Assembly: GCF_000722875.1 (NCBI RefSeq)
Contig: NZ_JFHR01000025.1
Span: 1 to 64,000 of the forward strand
From: Sphingobium chlorophenolicum
GTDB lineage: Bacteria > Pseudomonadota > Alphaproteobacteria > Sphingomonadales > Sphingomonadaceae
Length of the DNA: 64,000 bases
Direction of reading: 5' to 3'
In this document: positions 1 to 7,053 of the stretch, piece after piece
Layout: each line of letters opens with the position of its first letter
Numbering within the stretch: the stretch's first letter is position 1
Notes under the pieces: model-generated
Told to the model about the DNA's origin: nothing
Seen by the model: only the letters and a program-made list of their open reading frames with translations
The model's database searches: none
Translations under genes and position numbers: made by a program

Positions 1-50
1 GTCCTCTCACCCCTTTCAGTTTCGAAACTGGTTTCGACATTGTCACTCAT
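1..50 (-). CDS. Start of an unidentified gene, cut by the window edge
   Basis: An ATG at 50 opens a minus-strand frame beginning MSDNVETSFETERGER that leaves the window without a stop. A good ribosome binding site (gcgaggtgacg) lies just upstream, and the start is 30 nt after the AbiEi-like gene. In type IV toxin-antitoxin loci the AbiEii nucleotidyltransferase gene follows the antitoxin, so this could be its start. Sixteen residues are too few to decide. Confidence 0.35.
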   Translation of the reverse strand, partial: MSDNVETSFETERGER

Positions 51-79
51 CGTCACCTCGCAAATGCAAGGATCACCAT

Positions 80-454
80 CTACCAGATCGCCAAATCATG
101 AAAATGTGGGGGATTTTTACCGCTTACGTTGAGCGGCGAAAGCAGACAGGCCCGCGTGGCAGTGAACCGCACATAATGGTTGTTGCCCCACATCTCGAGC
201 GCGGTCAGCGCCCCCACACGGACAGGCAACCGCAACTGGGATTGCAGGCCGTGCAGCGCGCCCTGCCAGGTCACCGTCTCCTTCGGGCGCTTGAAGGCGC
301 CTCGGCCGAGCGACATTAGCCAGCGTGATGACGTGTAATTCTGAAGATCCTGCGGCGTTATGCCGAGGGTCTTGAGATAGGCAGTGGTCGCGACGCTGCG
401 GGGCTCCCAAGCATCGAGCAGAGACCTCAATTTCTCTGACCGTAATGAGCTCAC
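80..454 (-). CDS. AbiEi-like antitoxin N-terminal domain, apparently truncated
   Basis: A 124-residue protein starting at a GTG. Residues about 5-105 resemble the AbiEi antitoxin N-terminal region: a winged-helix segment (AYLKTLGITPQDLQNYTSSR), a W-x-G-ALHGLQ segment, then VGALTALEMWGNNHYVRF. AbiEi proteins are normally about twice this length and carry a C-terminal domain that neutralises or regulates the AbiEii nucleotidyltransferase. Here the frame stops soon after LLSPLN, 30 nt before the next start codon. It may be a remnant or a stand-alone regulator. The AT-rich stretch upstream (455-480) could hold its promoter. The family call is from residue pattern only. Confidence 0.5.
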   Translation of the reverse strand: MSSLRSEKLRSLLDAWEPRSVATTAYLKTLGITPQDLQNYTSSRWLMSLGRGAFKRPKETVTWQGALHGLQSQLRLPVRVGALTALEMWGNNHYVRFTATRACLLSPLNVSGKNPPHFHDLAIW

Positions 455-555
455 AGTATATTTATGGAATAATTTTCAATGCCATCAAGCGAAAATTCGC
501 CCCCGCCTTTTGCCGGTCGGGTTCCGCATCATCCGGCTTTGACGAGAAGGCGTTT

Positions 556-590
556 CACGCGTTCTCCCGAATGAGTGTGCCGAACGCGTG
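556..590. promoter_or_regulatory. 9-bp perfect inverted repeat in the leftmost spacer
   Basis: CACGCGTTC (556-564) and GAACGCGTG (582-590) are exact reverse complements separated by 17 nt. They lie in the 455-901 spacer, which has no convincing gene, just before two further palindromes. Candidate operator or stem-loop; the binding protein is unknown. Confidence 0.5.
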
Positions 591-600
591 ACTGCTCATA

Positions 601-664
601 TTCCCGAACGGGAAGATTGGCTTGGAAATGGGCTGATGAGGGCAGAAAAATTCCCGATCGGGAA
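601..664. promoter_or_regulatory. Paired 14-bp palindromic operators, 50 bp apart
   Basis: TTCCCGAACGGGAA (601-614) and TTCCCGATCGGGAA (651-664) share both half-sites and the following GAT, and their centres are exactly 50 bp apart, close to five helical turns. The second is a perfect palindrome. The spacing and identity suggest a dimeric regulator binding cooperatively between the AbiEi-like gene and the HTH gene at 902. The rest of the 455-901 spacer shows no supported coding sequence. Confidence 0.6.
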
Positions 665-901
665 GATATGAAAGGTCGCTCGTTTGACGACTGCCTTGTG
701 ACGAACCCTTGGGATGTTCTGGTTCTCTCGGAAGATCTGTCACGTGATCGCCAGCCCCGCTGCCCTGGCGCCTGCCATCACGTATCGTGCTGTGTCGCAA
801 TGAATGCGCCGGAATCTACTCCATTTCCGATCTCGATCACCGGATGCACCGCGAGTGTCGCATCCAGACAAAAACAAGCAGCCGTTCGTCGGCGTGCTTC
901 A

Positions 902-1138
902 TCAATCTCCGATAAGTCGCTTCAGGCAGCGATATGGGATGAACGTCGACCGCCCGATCTTGACCGTTTCGATCTCACCGGACTTGATCAATTCGTAAAG
1001 CGTCGATCGGCCGATGCCGGTGAGTTTCACTGCCATGGAGACCCGCACGCTGATCGGCTCGGTCGGCAATGCCTGCTGGGCAGCGAGCGCCTCCCGCGTC
1101 GCCTGCCGCCGCTCATCTATGGTTGAGCCCCTCGTCAT
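902..1138 (-). CDS. Small helix-turn-helix (excisionase/AlpA-type) DNA-binding protein
   Basis: 78 residues. The C-terminal half (VRVSMAVKLTGIGRSTLYEL, then KSGEIETVKIGRSTFIPYRC) is a MerR-like helix-turn-helix of the kind found in excisionases and phage AlpA activators: helix, turn, recognition helix, then a wing ending in a KIGR-type strand. ATG 1138 was chosen because the longer frame upstream lacks family resemblance and runs into the next gene. It lies downstream of the trb operon on the same strand. Such proteins act as recombination directionality factors or transcription regulators; which applies here is unknown. A second protein of this class sits at 36447-36671. Confidence 0.7.
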   Translation of the reverse strand: MTRGSTIDERRQATREALAAQQALPTEPISVRVSMAVKLTGIGRSTLYELIKSGEIETVKIGRSTFIPYRCLKRLIGD

Positions 1139-1163
1139 GATCTCGGCCGTGAGCAGATGGCAA

Positions 1164-1811
1164 TCATCGCAGGATCCTTCGCGCCAGCCAGCCCTCGACG
1201 TCACCCTGCCGCCGGGCAAGGTCGAGTGGCGGCAGAGCGGATGCGAAGCGCGAGACGCCCGACCCATCGAAACTGTCGATGTCGGCCGCCGCGCACAGGC
1301 TGATGCGGCGCGCACTGTTGACCCGTCCGACATGGCAGATCGCACCGTGCGCGTGCGCAACGCGCGCCCACTGGGTCATGGTCGCCAGCTTCCAGCGCGT
1401 GTCGCCGCCGACGAAAACCCCTTCTTGCGGGCCTAGCAGACTGCGAACATGCCCGGGCTTCATGCCGTTCTGGACTGCGATCAGGAAGGTCGCGCCAGAC
1501 AGTGTGCGACGACGCCGAAGCCGGTCGAGCCAACCACGCGAGAATTGCAGAGAGGCGAGACCGCCCATGACGATGTCGGGCACCACGATCCAGTCGGCAT
1601 CCGCTCCAAGCCGCGCAACGGCCCTCTCGAACGCGGCGACATGAAAGGGCTCGCCACGCTGGAACGAGGTCCACGCGCCGTTGTCGAGCGCATAGCGGAA
1701 TCCTTCAGTGCGAAGGACACCGCGTGCCGATACCATCAGCCGCCATCCGGCGGCACGCAAGGCGTCCAGATTGCGGCGTGTCCCGGTGCGGGAAGCGTAG
1801 GCGATCATCAT
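1164..1811 (-). CDS. Predicted tRNA-guanine-transglycosylase-like (TGT fold) protein
   Basis: 215 residues, start at the double ATG at 1811. The pattern of strands ending in acidic or glycine residues resembles a small TGT/queuine transglycosylase-like barrel: ALDNGAW, DWIVVPDIV, FLIAVQNGM, GVFVGGDTRWKL, CHVGRVNSARRI and DSFDGSGVSRF. TGT enzymes exchange guanine for a 7-deazaguanine in tRNA, and DpdA relatives do so in DNA. This protein is much shorter than either, so activity is unproven. It overlaps the DUF2274 gene by 4 nt (ATGA) and is therefore co-transcribed with the trb operon. Alternative: an unrelated conserved ICE protein. Confidence 0.5.
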   Translation of the reverse strand: MMIAYASRTGTRRNLDALRAAGWRLMVSARGVLRTEGFRYALDNGAWTSFQRGEPFHVAAFERAVARLGADADWIVVPDIVMGGLASLQFSRGWLDRLRRRRTLSGATFLIAVQNGMKPGHVRSLLGPQEGVFVGGDTRWKLATMTQWARVAHAHGAICHVGRVNSARRISLCAAADIDSFDGSGVSRFASALPPLDLARRQGDVEGWLARRILR

Positions 1812-2029
1812 CGCACCGGGACACGCCGCGAGCGCAGGAAGGCCCGGTCGCTTTCGAGGAATGCGGCCAGCATTGCTGGAATGAGTTCTGCAATCGGCTC
1901 TTCGCGCCCATAGGATTCTGCATAGAGCGCGGCATAGTCCTGCAGCATCTGATGCAGGTCTGGCGTGACGGTGATGGACAGCTTGATCGACGTCCTGTCC
2001 GGCAGCTTGGGAAGCTTGAGTTCCGGCAT
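1808..2029 (-). CDS. DUF2274 protein of the trb operon
   Basis: 73 residues: KLSITVTPDLHQMLQDYAAL followed by an Arg-rich tail. The ITVTPDLHQ segment looks like a ribbon-helix-helix or small helical DNA-binding domain. DUF2274 proteins directly follow trbI in alphaproteobacterial trb operons, which is the case here (9 nt after trbI). A strong ribosome binding site (taggaggaaca) overlaps the trbI stop. Function unknown; perhaps a regulator of the transfer genes. Confidence 0.75.
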   Translation of the reverse strand: MPELKLPKLPDRTSIKLSITVTPDLHQMLQDYAALYAESYGREEPIAELIPAMLAAFLESDRAFLRSRRVPVR

Positions 2030-2038
2030 GTGTTCCTC

Positions 2039-3253
2039 CTAACCGCGCCACGGTGCGAGTATGAGATCGCGGTGCACAATCAGCCGTACCGGCGCGCCAG
2101 GCCGGATCGTGATGGTCGGCTGTATCTGCAGATTGCGGGACGTGATTTGATCGCCGGCGCGCGACACATTCTGCTGGGTGGATTCCCGGATCGCCTGGAC
2201 GAGGTCGCTTTCGCCGGAGAAGGTCAGGTTCGCGCCCACGCCAAGCAATGTCGAAATCGCGACGCCCTTGAGCAGCGTCCAGGTGTGGAAATCCACTTTA
2301 TCCGCGAGACCCGCATAGCCCGCCGGGTCGGTCGCCGGTACATTGTCGAGCCGGACCGAGCTGCCGTCCGGTAGGATGATTCGCTGCCAGACAATCAGCG
2401 CGCGCCGCTGGCCGAAGGCCACCACGCTGTCGTAGCTGCCGATCAGCCGCGCACCTTGCGGGATGAGCAGGATCCTGCCCGTCGCGCTGTCGAACACACG
2501 CTCGGTCACCTGGGCGATGATAAGACCGGGCAGGTCGGACCTGAGGCCCGTGATCAGGCTCGCGGCTATGAGGCTGCCGGCCGACAGCATGTTGGGCGAT
2601 GCCGGCGGGGTGAGCCGGCCGGCATTGACGTCGCCGCCATTGTCGCGCGCAGCGACGAAGTCGGCTTTGCGCTGCTGTGCATTGGGGTCGCGATCGGGAT
2701 CGATGGCAAGCCTCGCAGTGTCGGCTGCCGCTGGGGGCGAGGTTTGGGGCGCTTCCGCGTTGACAGCGGGACCGGCACGGTTGCCGGACTGCACCAGTAG
2801 ACCTGATTCCCGAGCCACCCTCAGCTCCGCGGCTCGGCGATCACGTTCGGTAGCCGCGGCCTGATCGGCGCGAGCAGCGTCCCCTCCGGTAGTTTCCGTC
2901 GCCATTGCCCGCTGGTGGTCGAGGATTGGCCGGCCCAGATCGCCCGGCAGGGCGGGACCGAGTTTCGGCACGTCAGCATAGCTGCCGGGAAGCGCACCCA
3001 GCGTATCGGCGGGCGGCTTGGCGGCAATCGTCTGGTCGTCGGCCTGGCCCGCCAAATGCAGCGCTGCGGGCCGCAACGCGATCCAGGCGGTCGCGACCAG
3101 ACCGGCAGACCCGAGCGCCGCGATTCCAACGATCGCACCTCGCTTGAACCTGATCGCCCGGACCGGCTGGGCGCGCAGCGCGAGCGTTTCCGGGTCCACC
3201 TTGGCCTGTGCGGCGCGGACGTCGGTCTCCGGCCGATCTTCCTCGCCACTCAT
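2039..3253 (-). CDS. trbI: Conjugal transfer protein TrbI (VirB10-like)
   Basis: 404 residues. One membrane segment near residues 35-60 (IVGIAALGSAGLVATAWIAL), a Pro/Ala-rich periplasmic stretch, and a C-terminal TrbI/VirB10 beta domain with IPQGARLIGSYDS, RRALIVWQRIILPDG and a PTITIRPGAPVRLIV ending. VirB10 proteins span the inner membrane and outer-membrane core of the type IV secretion channel and transmit ATP energy to the pore. ATG 3253 overlaps the trbG stop (ATGA), matching the dense coupling of this operon. Length is normal for the family. Confidence 0.95.
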   Translation of the reverse strand: MSGEEDRPETDVRAAQAKVDPETLALRAQPVRAIRFKRGAIVGIAALGSAGLVATAWIALRPAALHLAGQADDQTIAAKPPADTLGALPGSYADVPKLGPALPGDLGRPILDHQRAMATETTGGDAARADQAAATERDRRAAELRVARESGLLVQSGNRAGPAVNAEAPQTSPPAAADTARLAIDPDRDPNAQQRKADFVAARDNGGDVNAGRLTPPASPNMLSAGSLIAASLITGLRSDLPGLIIAQVTERVFDSATGRILLIPQGARLIGSYDSVVAFGQRRALIVWQRIILPDGSSVRLDNVPATDPAGYAGLADKVDFHTWTLLKGVAISTLLGVGANLTFSGESDLVQAIRESTQQNVSRAGDQITSRNLQIQPTITIRPGAPVRLIVHRDLILAPWRG

Positions 3254-4107
3254 GATCCCCTCCGCGCGCGTGCACCGTCCGCCACCCGGCTGATGCGGAC
3301 GATCTGCTGGTGCTTCGTGCCGAGGCGAAGTTCGGCGATGTCGAAGATGCGGTCGACCACATAGAACCGGCCCTTCACCCGATAGTTGACGAGTTGGGCC
3401 TCGCCTTTGCGGTCCAGCAGGAAGATCGGCGGCGCCTCGCCGACAGCAAGCGTGGCGGGAAATTCGATGAAGGTCTGCCGCCCGTCGTCGAATGCGCGCA
3501 GCGGTCGCCAGACGGGCCTGTCGCCCGACACGGCGTAGTTGAAATGAAGCTGCTCGACCGCGATCCCGGCGGCGACCGGTGCCGCCGCTTCGGCCGCAGC
3601 AGCGGCGCGCTTCAAGGCGATCAGTGCATCCTGCGGATAGGTCCATGACAGCGCGGCCATCGCCGTTCGGGGGATGCTGGTCAGCGCGATGTGATAGCTG
3701 CGCCGGTCGGTGGTGATCACGAGGTTGGTGGCGAGGCCGGCGCTGAACGGCTTGACCAGCACATGCGTCCGCTTTTCGGTGCCCGATCCGCTGGTGGTAT
3801 CGCCGATCACCCAGCGCACCGTGTCGCCGCTCGCCACGGCCACGAGCGTCTCGCCTGGCTGGAGCGCAATGTCCGTCACCCGCTCGGGCGCGGTGATGAC
3901 ATGGTAGATCGCGCCATCCGCGAAGGGATAGACCTGCACGGCATTCAGGAACCCCTGCGCGGCCGGCTCCATCGTCGCCAGTCGGTTGGCGGTCGCGACG
4001 GTCGCCTGGTGCGCGGTGCCATTGGACTGGGACGACGCCCAAACAGGTTGCGCGGCGAGGGAAAGGCAGGGTGCAAGCAGCATTGGCGCTGCAAGGGAGC
4101 GGATCAT
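3250..4107 (-). CDS. trbG: Conjugal transfer protein TrbG (VirB9-like)
   Basis: 285 residues with a signal peptide (MIRSLAAPMLLAPCLSLAAQPVWA). The CagX/VirB9 family pattern follows: VYPFADGAIYHVITAPERVTD, PGETLVAVASGDTVRWVIGD, TNLVITTDRRSYHIALTS, then a C-terminal YDVDRIFDIAEL-like segment. VirB9 forms the outer-membrane ring of the type IV secretion channel with VirB10 (TrbI) and a lipoprotein. The 4-nt overlaps on both sides show translational coupling with trbF and trbI. Confidence 0.95.
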   Translation of the reverse strand: MIRSLAAPMLLAPCLSLAAQPVWASSQSNGTAHQATVATANRLATMEPAAQGFLNAVQVYPFADGAIYHVITAPERVTDIALQPGETLVAVASGDTVRWVIGDTTSGSGTEKRTHVLVKPFSAGLATNLVITTDRRSYHIALTSIPRTAMAALSWTYPQDALIALKRAAAAAEAAAPVAAGIAVEQLHFNYAVSGDRPVWRPLRAFDDGRQTFIEFPATLAVGEAPPIFLLDRKGEAQLVNYRVKGRFYVVDRIFDIAELRLGTKHQQIVRISRVADGARARRGS

Positions 4108-4904
4108 GGCTGTGTCTCCGGTTTGACGGTGGGTTGGGCAGCGAGGTTCGGATCGAGCGGCGAACCAAGCGGGAGATTGCTCGGACGTGATGGCATCCGC
4201 GGCGCGGCGGTTGTCGCCGGGGCCTCGAGTTCGCGGCTCCAGTCGATGGCATCGACGTAGATCCCAAGAGGGTTTCTGCGGAGCGTGTCGGCCGAAACCG
4301 GGGGTTTCGTGACGATGGTCAGGATGCCGGTCCAGTGGGCCGATCCCGCCTCGCTGCCGCGCTCGTGGGCGGTTTCGGTCCATTTAACCTGGAATGATCG
4401 GTCGGAGGCGCGAACGACGCTGGTCACCTGGACCGAGACCGTCCGTTCGCCGATCCGGGTGAAGGGATCGGCAGCGCGGGCATAGTCGTCGAGGAAGCGA
4501 GCGCCGCGATCCGTCACGAAGCCATAGGCCGACAGCCAGTCGCGGCGCATCAGCACCGGATCGAGCGAGATGCCGCGAACATTTTCGATGAACTTCGCCA
4601 GATGCCAAGCAACCTGCGGATCGGTGGGTTTGTATCCCGCTTCCGCTTCGGTCACTGCCCGGGCTTCACCGAGGCGATCGACCTCGACGACATAGGGTGT
4701 GACCCGGCTCTGGAGCGACTGCCAGATGAGCGCTCCCGACATGGCGCAGGTGAGCGTCAGCGTGCCGAACGCCATTAGCCGCCAGTTGCGGGCCTGGACG
4801 CGGGCCGATCCGATGCGCTCGTCCCAGAGCTGGCCGGCGCGTTGATACGGGGTTTCGGGCTGTGGTGTCCGTCCATAGCGCTGAACGGCGCGCTTGAAGA
4901 TCAT
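4104..4904 (-). CDS. trbF: Conjugal transfer protein TrbF (VirB8-like)
   Basis: 266 residues. A cytoplasmic N-terminus (RYGRTPQPETPYQRAGQLWD, highly typical of TrbF), one membrane helix at about 45-65 (LMAFGTLTLTCAMSGALIWQ), then a VirB8-type periplasmic domain. VirB8 proteins are bitopic inner-membrane scaffolds that nucleate assembly of the secretion channel. The start overlaps the end of trbL by one base. The C-terminal Pro-rich tail after EAPATTAAPRM is longer than the folded domain and probably disordered. Confidence 0.95.
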   Translation of the reverse strand: MIFKRAVQRYGRTPQPETPYQRAGQLWDERIGSARVQARNWRLMAFGTLTLTCAMSGALIWQSLQSRVTPYVVEVDRLGEARAVTEAEAGYKPTDPQVAWHLAKFIENVRGISLDPVLMRRDWLSAYGFVTDRGARFLDDYARAADPFTRIGERTVSVQVTSVVRASDRSFQVKWTETAHERGSEAGSAHWTGILTIVTKPPVSADTLRRNPLGIYVDAIDWSRELEAPATTAAPRMPSRPSNLPLGSPLDPNLAAQPTVKPETQP

Positions 4905-6193
4905 CAGTCGTCCCTTTCCTTGATGTCGGGAGTGGCGGAGGCGCCGCCGCGGTCGCCCTGCTGGAGCGTGTGCAATGCGATTTGGCGGTGGTGGCGAGCG
5001 TTCTGCTGGGCGCGCATCGACCGAGCCCAGGTGGGCGCTCCGTCGGCAGCTTCGCCGGCGCTATTGGCGGACAAGCCCGACGTTCGATTGAGTGCGGACC
5101 AGGCCGCGTTACGGCCTCGATCGGCGGCAGCGCCCAGGCCGAGGGTACTTTCCATCTTCTGTGCCGCAGCGCCCTTGGCTGCGGCAGCCATGCCGCCGAT
5201 GCTCGAGCCGCCAGTCTCGCGGCCGAGCTGCGCTGCGGTCGACGCAGCCGATCCCATCGACGTGCCGGCACGGATTGCGCCCAATGCACTGCCGCCGATC
5301 GCGCGCGCAGCGCCCATCGTGGCGCCGCCCGCGAGCATGGTGACGCCTGCCGCGCCAACGGCCGTACCGAGCGCGGCGCCAGCGCCGAGCTGGGGCGCAC
5401 CTGCAACTAGACCCGATGCGATGCCCGGACCGAAAATCCCGAGGCCGAACAGCGAGAGCGCCCCGAGCGCCAGGCTCATCGCGGCGCCGAGATCGGGCTC
5501 CTGCCCCTGCATCGAGGTCGTGAACTCGGCGAAGAAATTGGAGCCGATGCCGACGATGACGGCGAGCACCATCACCTTGATCCCCGACGAGACGACATTA
5601 CCGAGCACGCGTTCGGCCAGGAAGCTCGTCCGGTTCCACAGCGCGAACGGCACGAGGATGAAGCCGGCCAGCGAGGTCAATTTGAACTCGATGATCGTGA
5701 CGAACATCTGCACGGCAAGGATGAAGAAGGCGAGGATGACGATCGCCCATGCGAACAGCAGCACCACGATCGTCAGGAAATTCTCGAAGAAGCTGACGAA
5801 CCCCATCATGCTCGACGCCTGTTCGAGCAGCGGCCAGGCGGCGGAGAAGCCGGTCGAGGCGACCCGGCCGGGCCTCAGCAGATCATCTGCCGACAGGGTT
5901 CCGCCGCCGGCGGTGAGTCCGGCCTGCGTGAACGACTTGAAGATGATGTCGGCGAGCGTCGAGAAGCTGTTCAGGATGAACGCGAACGCCCCGATATAGA
6001 GGATCTTCCTGAGGAAGCGGCCGATGACATTGTCATCACCGCCCATCGCCCAGAACAGGCCGGCGAGCGTGATGTCGATGCCGATCAGCGTTGTCGTCAG
6101 GAAGTGGACGTCGCCGCCCAGCAGCCCGAACCCGCTGTCGATGTAGCGGATGAAGGCCTGCATGAACCGGTCGATGACGCTGAGGTCGTTCAC
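4904..6193 (-). CDS. trbL: P-type conjugal transfer protein TrbL (VirB6-like)
   Basis: 429 residues. Several hydrophobic segments between about residues 35 and 260 (LIGIDITLAGLFWAMGG, ILYIGAFAFIL, FLTIVVLLFAWAIVILAFFI, VMVLAVIVGIGSNFF, LALGALSLFGLGIFGPG) match the polytopic TrbL/VirB6 family, the inner-membrane part of the DNA translocation path. A Gly/Ala-rich region and a polar tail (ARSMRAQQNARHHRQIALHT) complete it. It lies between trbJ and trbF as in other P-type systems. Confidence 0.93.
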   Translation of the reverse strand: MNDLSVIDRFMQAFIRYIDSGFGLLGGDVHFLTTTLIGIDITLAGLFWAMGGDDNVIGRFLRKILYIGAFAFILNSFSTLADIIFKSFTQAGLTAGGGTLSADDLLRPGRVASTGFSAAWPLLEQASSMMGFVSFFENFLTIVVLLFAWAIVILAFFILAVQMFVTIIEFKLTSLAGFILVPFALWNRTSFLAERVLGNVVSSGIKVMVLAVIVGIGSNFFAEFTTSMQGQEPDLGAAMSLALGALSLFGLGIFGPGIASGLVAGAPQLGAGAALGTAVGAAGVTMLAGGATMGAARAIGGSALGAIRAGTSMGSAASTAAQLGRETGGSSIGGMAAAAKGAAAQKMESTLGLGAAADRGRNAAWSALNRTSGLSANSAGEAADGAPTWARSMRAQQNARHHRQIALHTLQQGDRGGASATPDIKERDD

Positions 6194-6218
6194 ATGATTC
6201 TTCCGACAGGAGGGGTGC

Positions 6219-6254
6219 CGCGGGGCGCGCTGGGGAGCTACGCGTGCCCCGCGG
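6219..6254. promoter_or_regulatory. GC-rich 9-bp hairpin in the trbJ-trbL spacer
   Basis: CCGCGGGGC (6219-6227) pairs perfectly with GCCCCGCGG (6246-6254) across an 18-nt loop, inside the 107-nt gap between the trbJ stop and the trbL start. Every other junction in the operon is tight. No T-run follows on the minus strand, so it is more likely an mRNA-processing or stability element than a terminator. No trbK-like entry-exclusion gene is visible in the gap. Confidence 0.5.
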
Positions 6255-6300
6255 CGACGGCGGCGGGAGGCGATGCCGCCGCCGCCTGGCCGGCGTCCGA

Positions 6301-7047
6301 CTACTGGGGCGTGTAGGCGGTGCCGGTACCGAGAAACTTCTTCGTGGCGGCGCGTCCTTCGGCCTCGGCCTGCGCGCGGCGGGCCGCTTCCGTGGCCTCG
6401 GCGCGATATTGGGCAGCCATCAGGTTCTGGATCTGGAGTTGCTGCTTGGCCGTTAGCGCCAGGAGCTGATTGGTTGCCTGCTGCGCCTGGAGCGCCCCTT
6501 CCGCACCCTGGCTCTTCGCAACGATTTCGCCCAGCGTGCCGGCGTCGGCCTGGACGTTGGCGACGACCTGGGACTGGACGCCCATGGTCTGCCGGAAGGC
6601 CGCCTTTGCGGCATCGAGCCGGGTCGCCGCATCGATCACGCGCTGGTTGGTGGTCAGCGCCTGGTTGAAGTCATTGGGGAACAGGCGGCCGAATTGTTGG
6701 TCAAGGCCGTCGATCCGGAAATCGATTCCCTGGGCCTGTGCCATCAGCCGGTCGATCGCCTGCAGGTTCTGCGTAAGCTGCTGGAGCTGTGGGAAGTCGA
6801 TACGCGTGAGGTTCTTCGCCTGGTTGATCAGCATCTGGGCTTCGTTCTGGAGCGACTGGATCTGGTTGTTTATCTGGGTCAACGTCCGCGCGGCGGTGAG
6901 CAAGTTCTGGCTATAGTTGCTCGGATCGAACACGGTGAACTGCGCGTGGGCGGGCGTGCTCGGCACGACCAACGCACCGGCGAGCGGGCTGAGGGCGCCC
7001 AAGCCCAGCACGGTCGCGACCAGATGTTTACGGGTGGGGACAGGCAT
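6301..7047 (-). CDS. trbJ: P-type conjugal transfer protein TrbJ (VirB5-like)
   Basis: 248 residues with a signal peptide ending at AHA-QF. The mature part is Gln-rich and helical (FDPSNYSQNLLTAARTLTQI, NNQIQSLQNEAQML, then LLALTAKQQLQIQNLMAAQY), the hallmark of TrbJ/VirB5 minor pilus or adhesin components. ATG 7047 was taken; a GTG three bases upstream is equally possible. The AAGGAG ribosome binding site is inside the last codons of trbE, so translation is coupled. Confidence 0.93.
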   Translation of the reverse strand: MPVPTRKHLVATVLGLGALSPLAGALVVPSTPAHAQFTVFDPSNYSQNLLTAARTLTQINNQIQSLQNEAQMLINQAKNLTRIDFPQLQQLTQNLQAIDRLMAQAQGIDFRIDGLDQQFGRLFPNDFNQALTTNQRVIDAATRLDAAKAAFRQTMGVQSQVVANVQADAGTLGEIVAKSQGAEGALQAQQATNQLLALTAKQQLQIQNLMAAQYRAEATEAARRAQAEAEGRAATKKFLGTGTAYTPQ

Positions 7048-7053
7048 CACACT

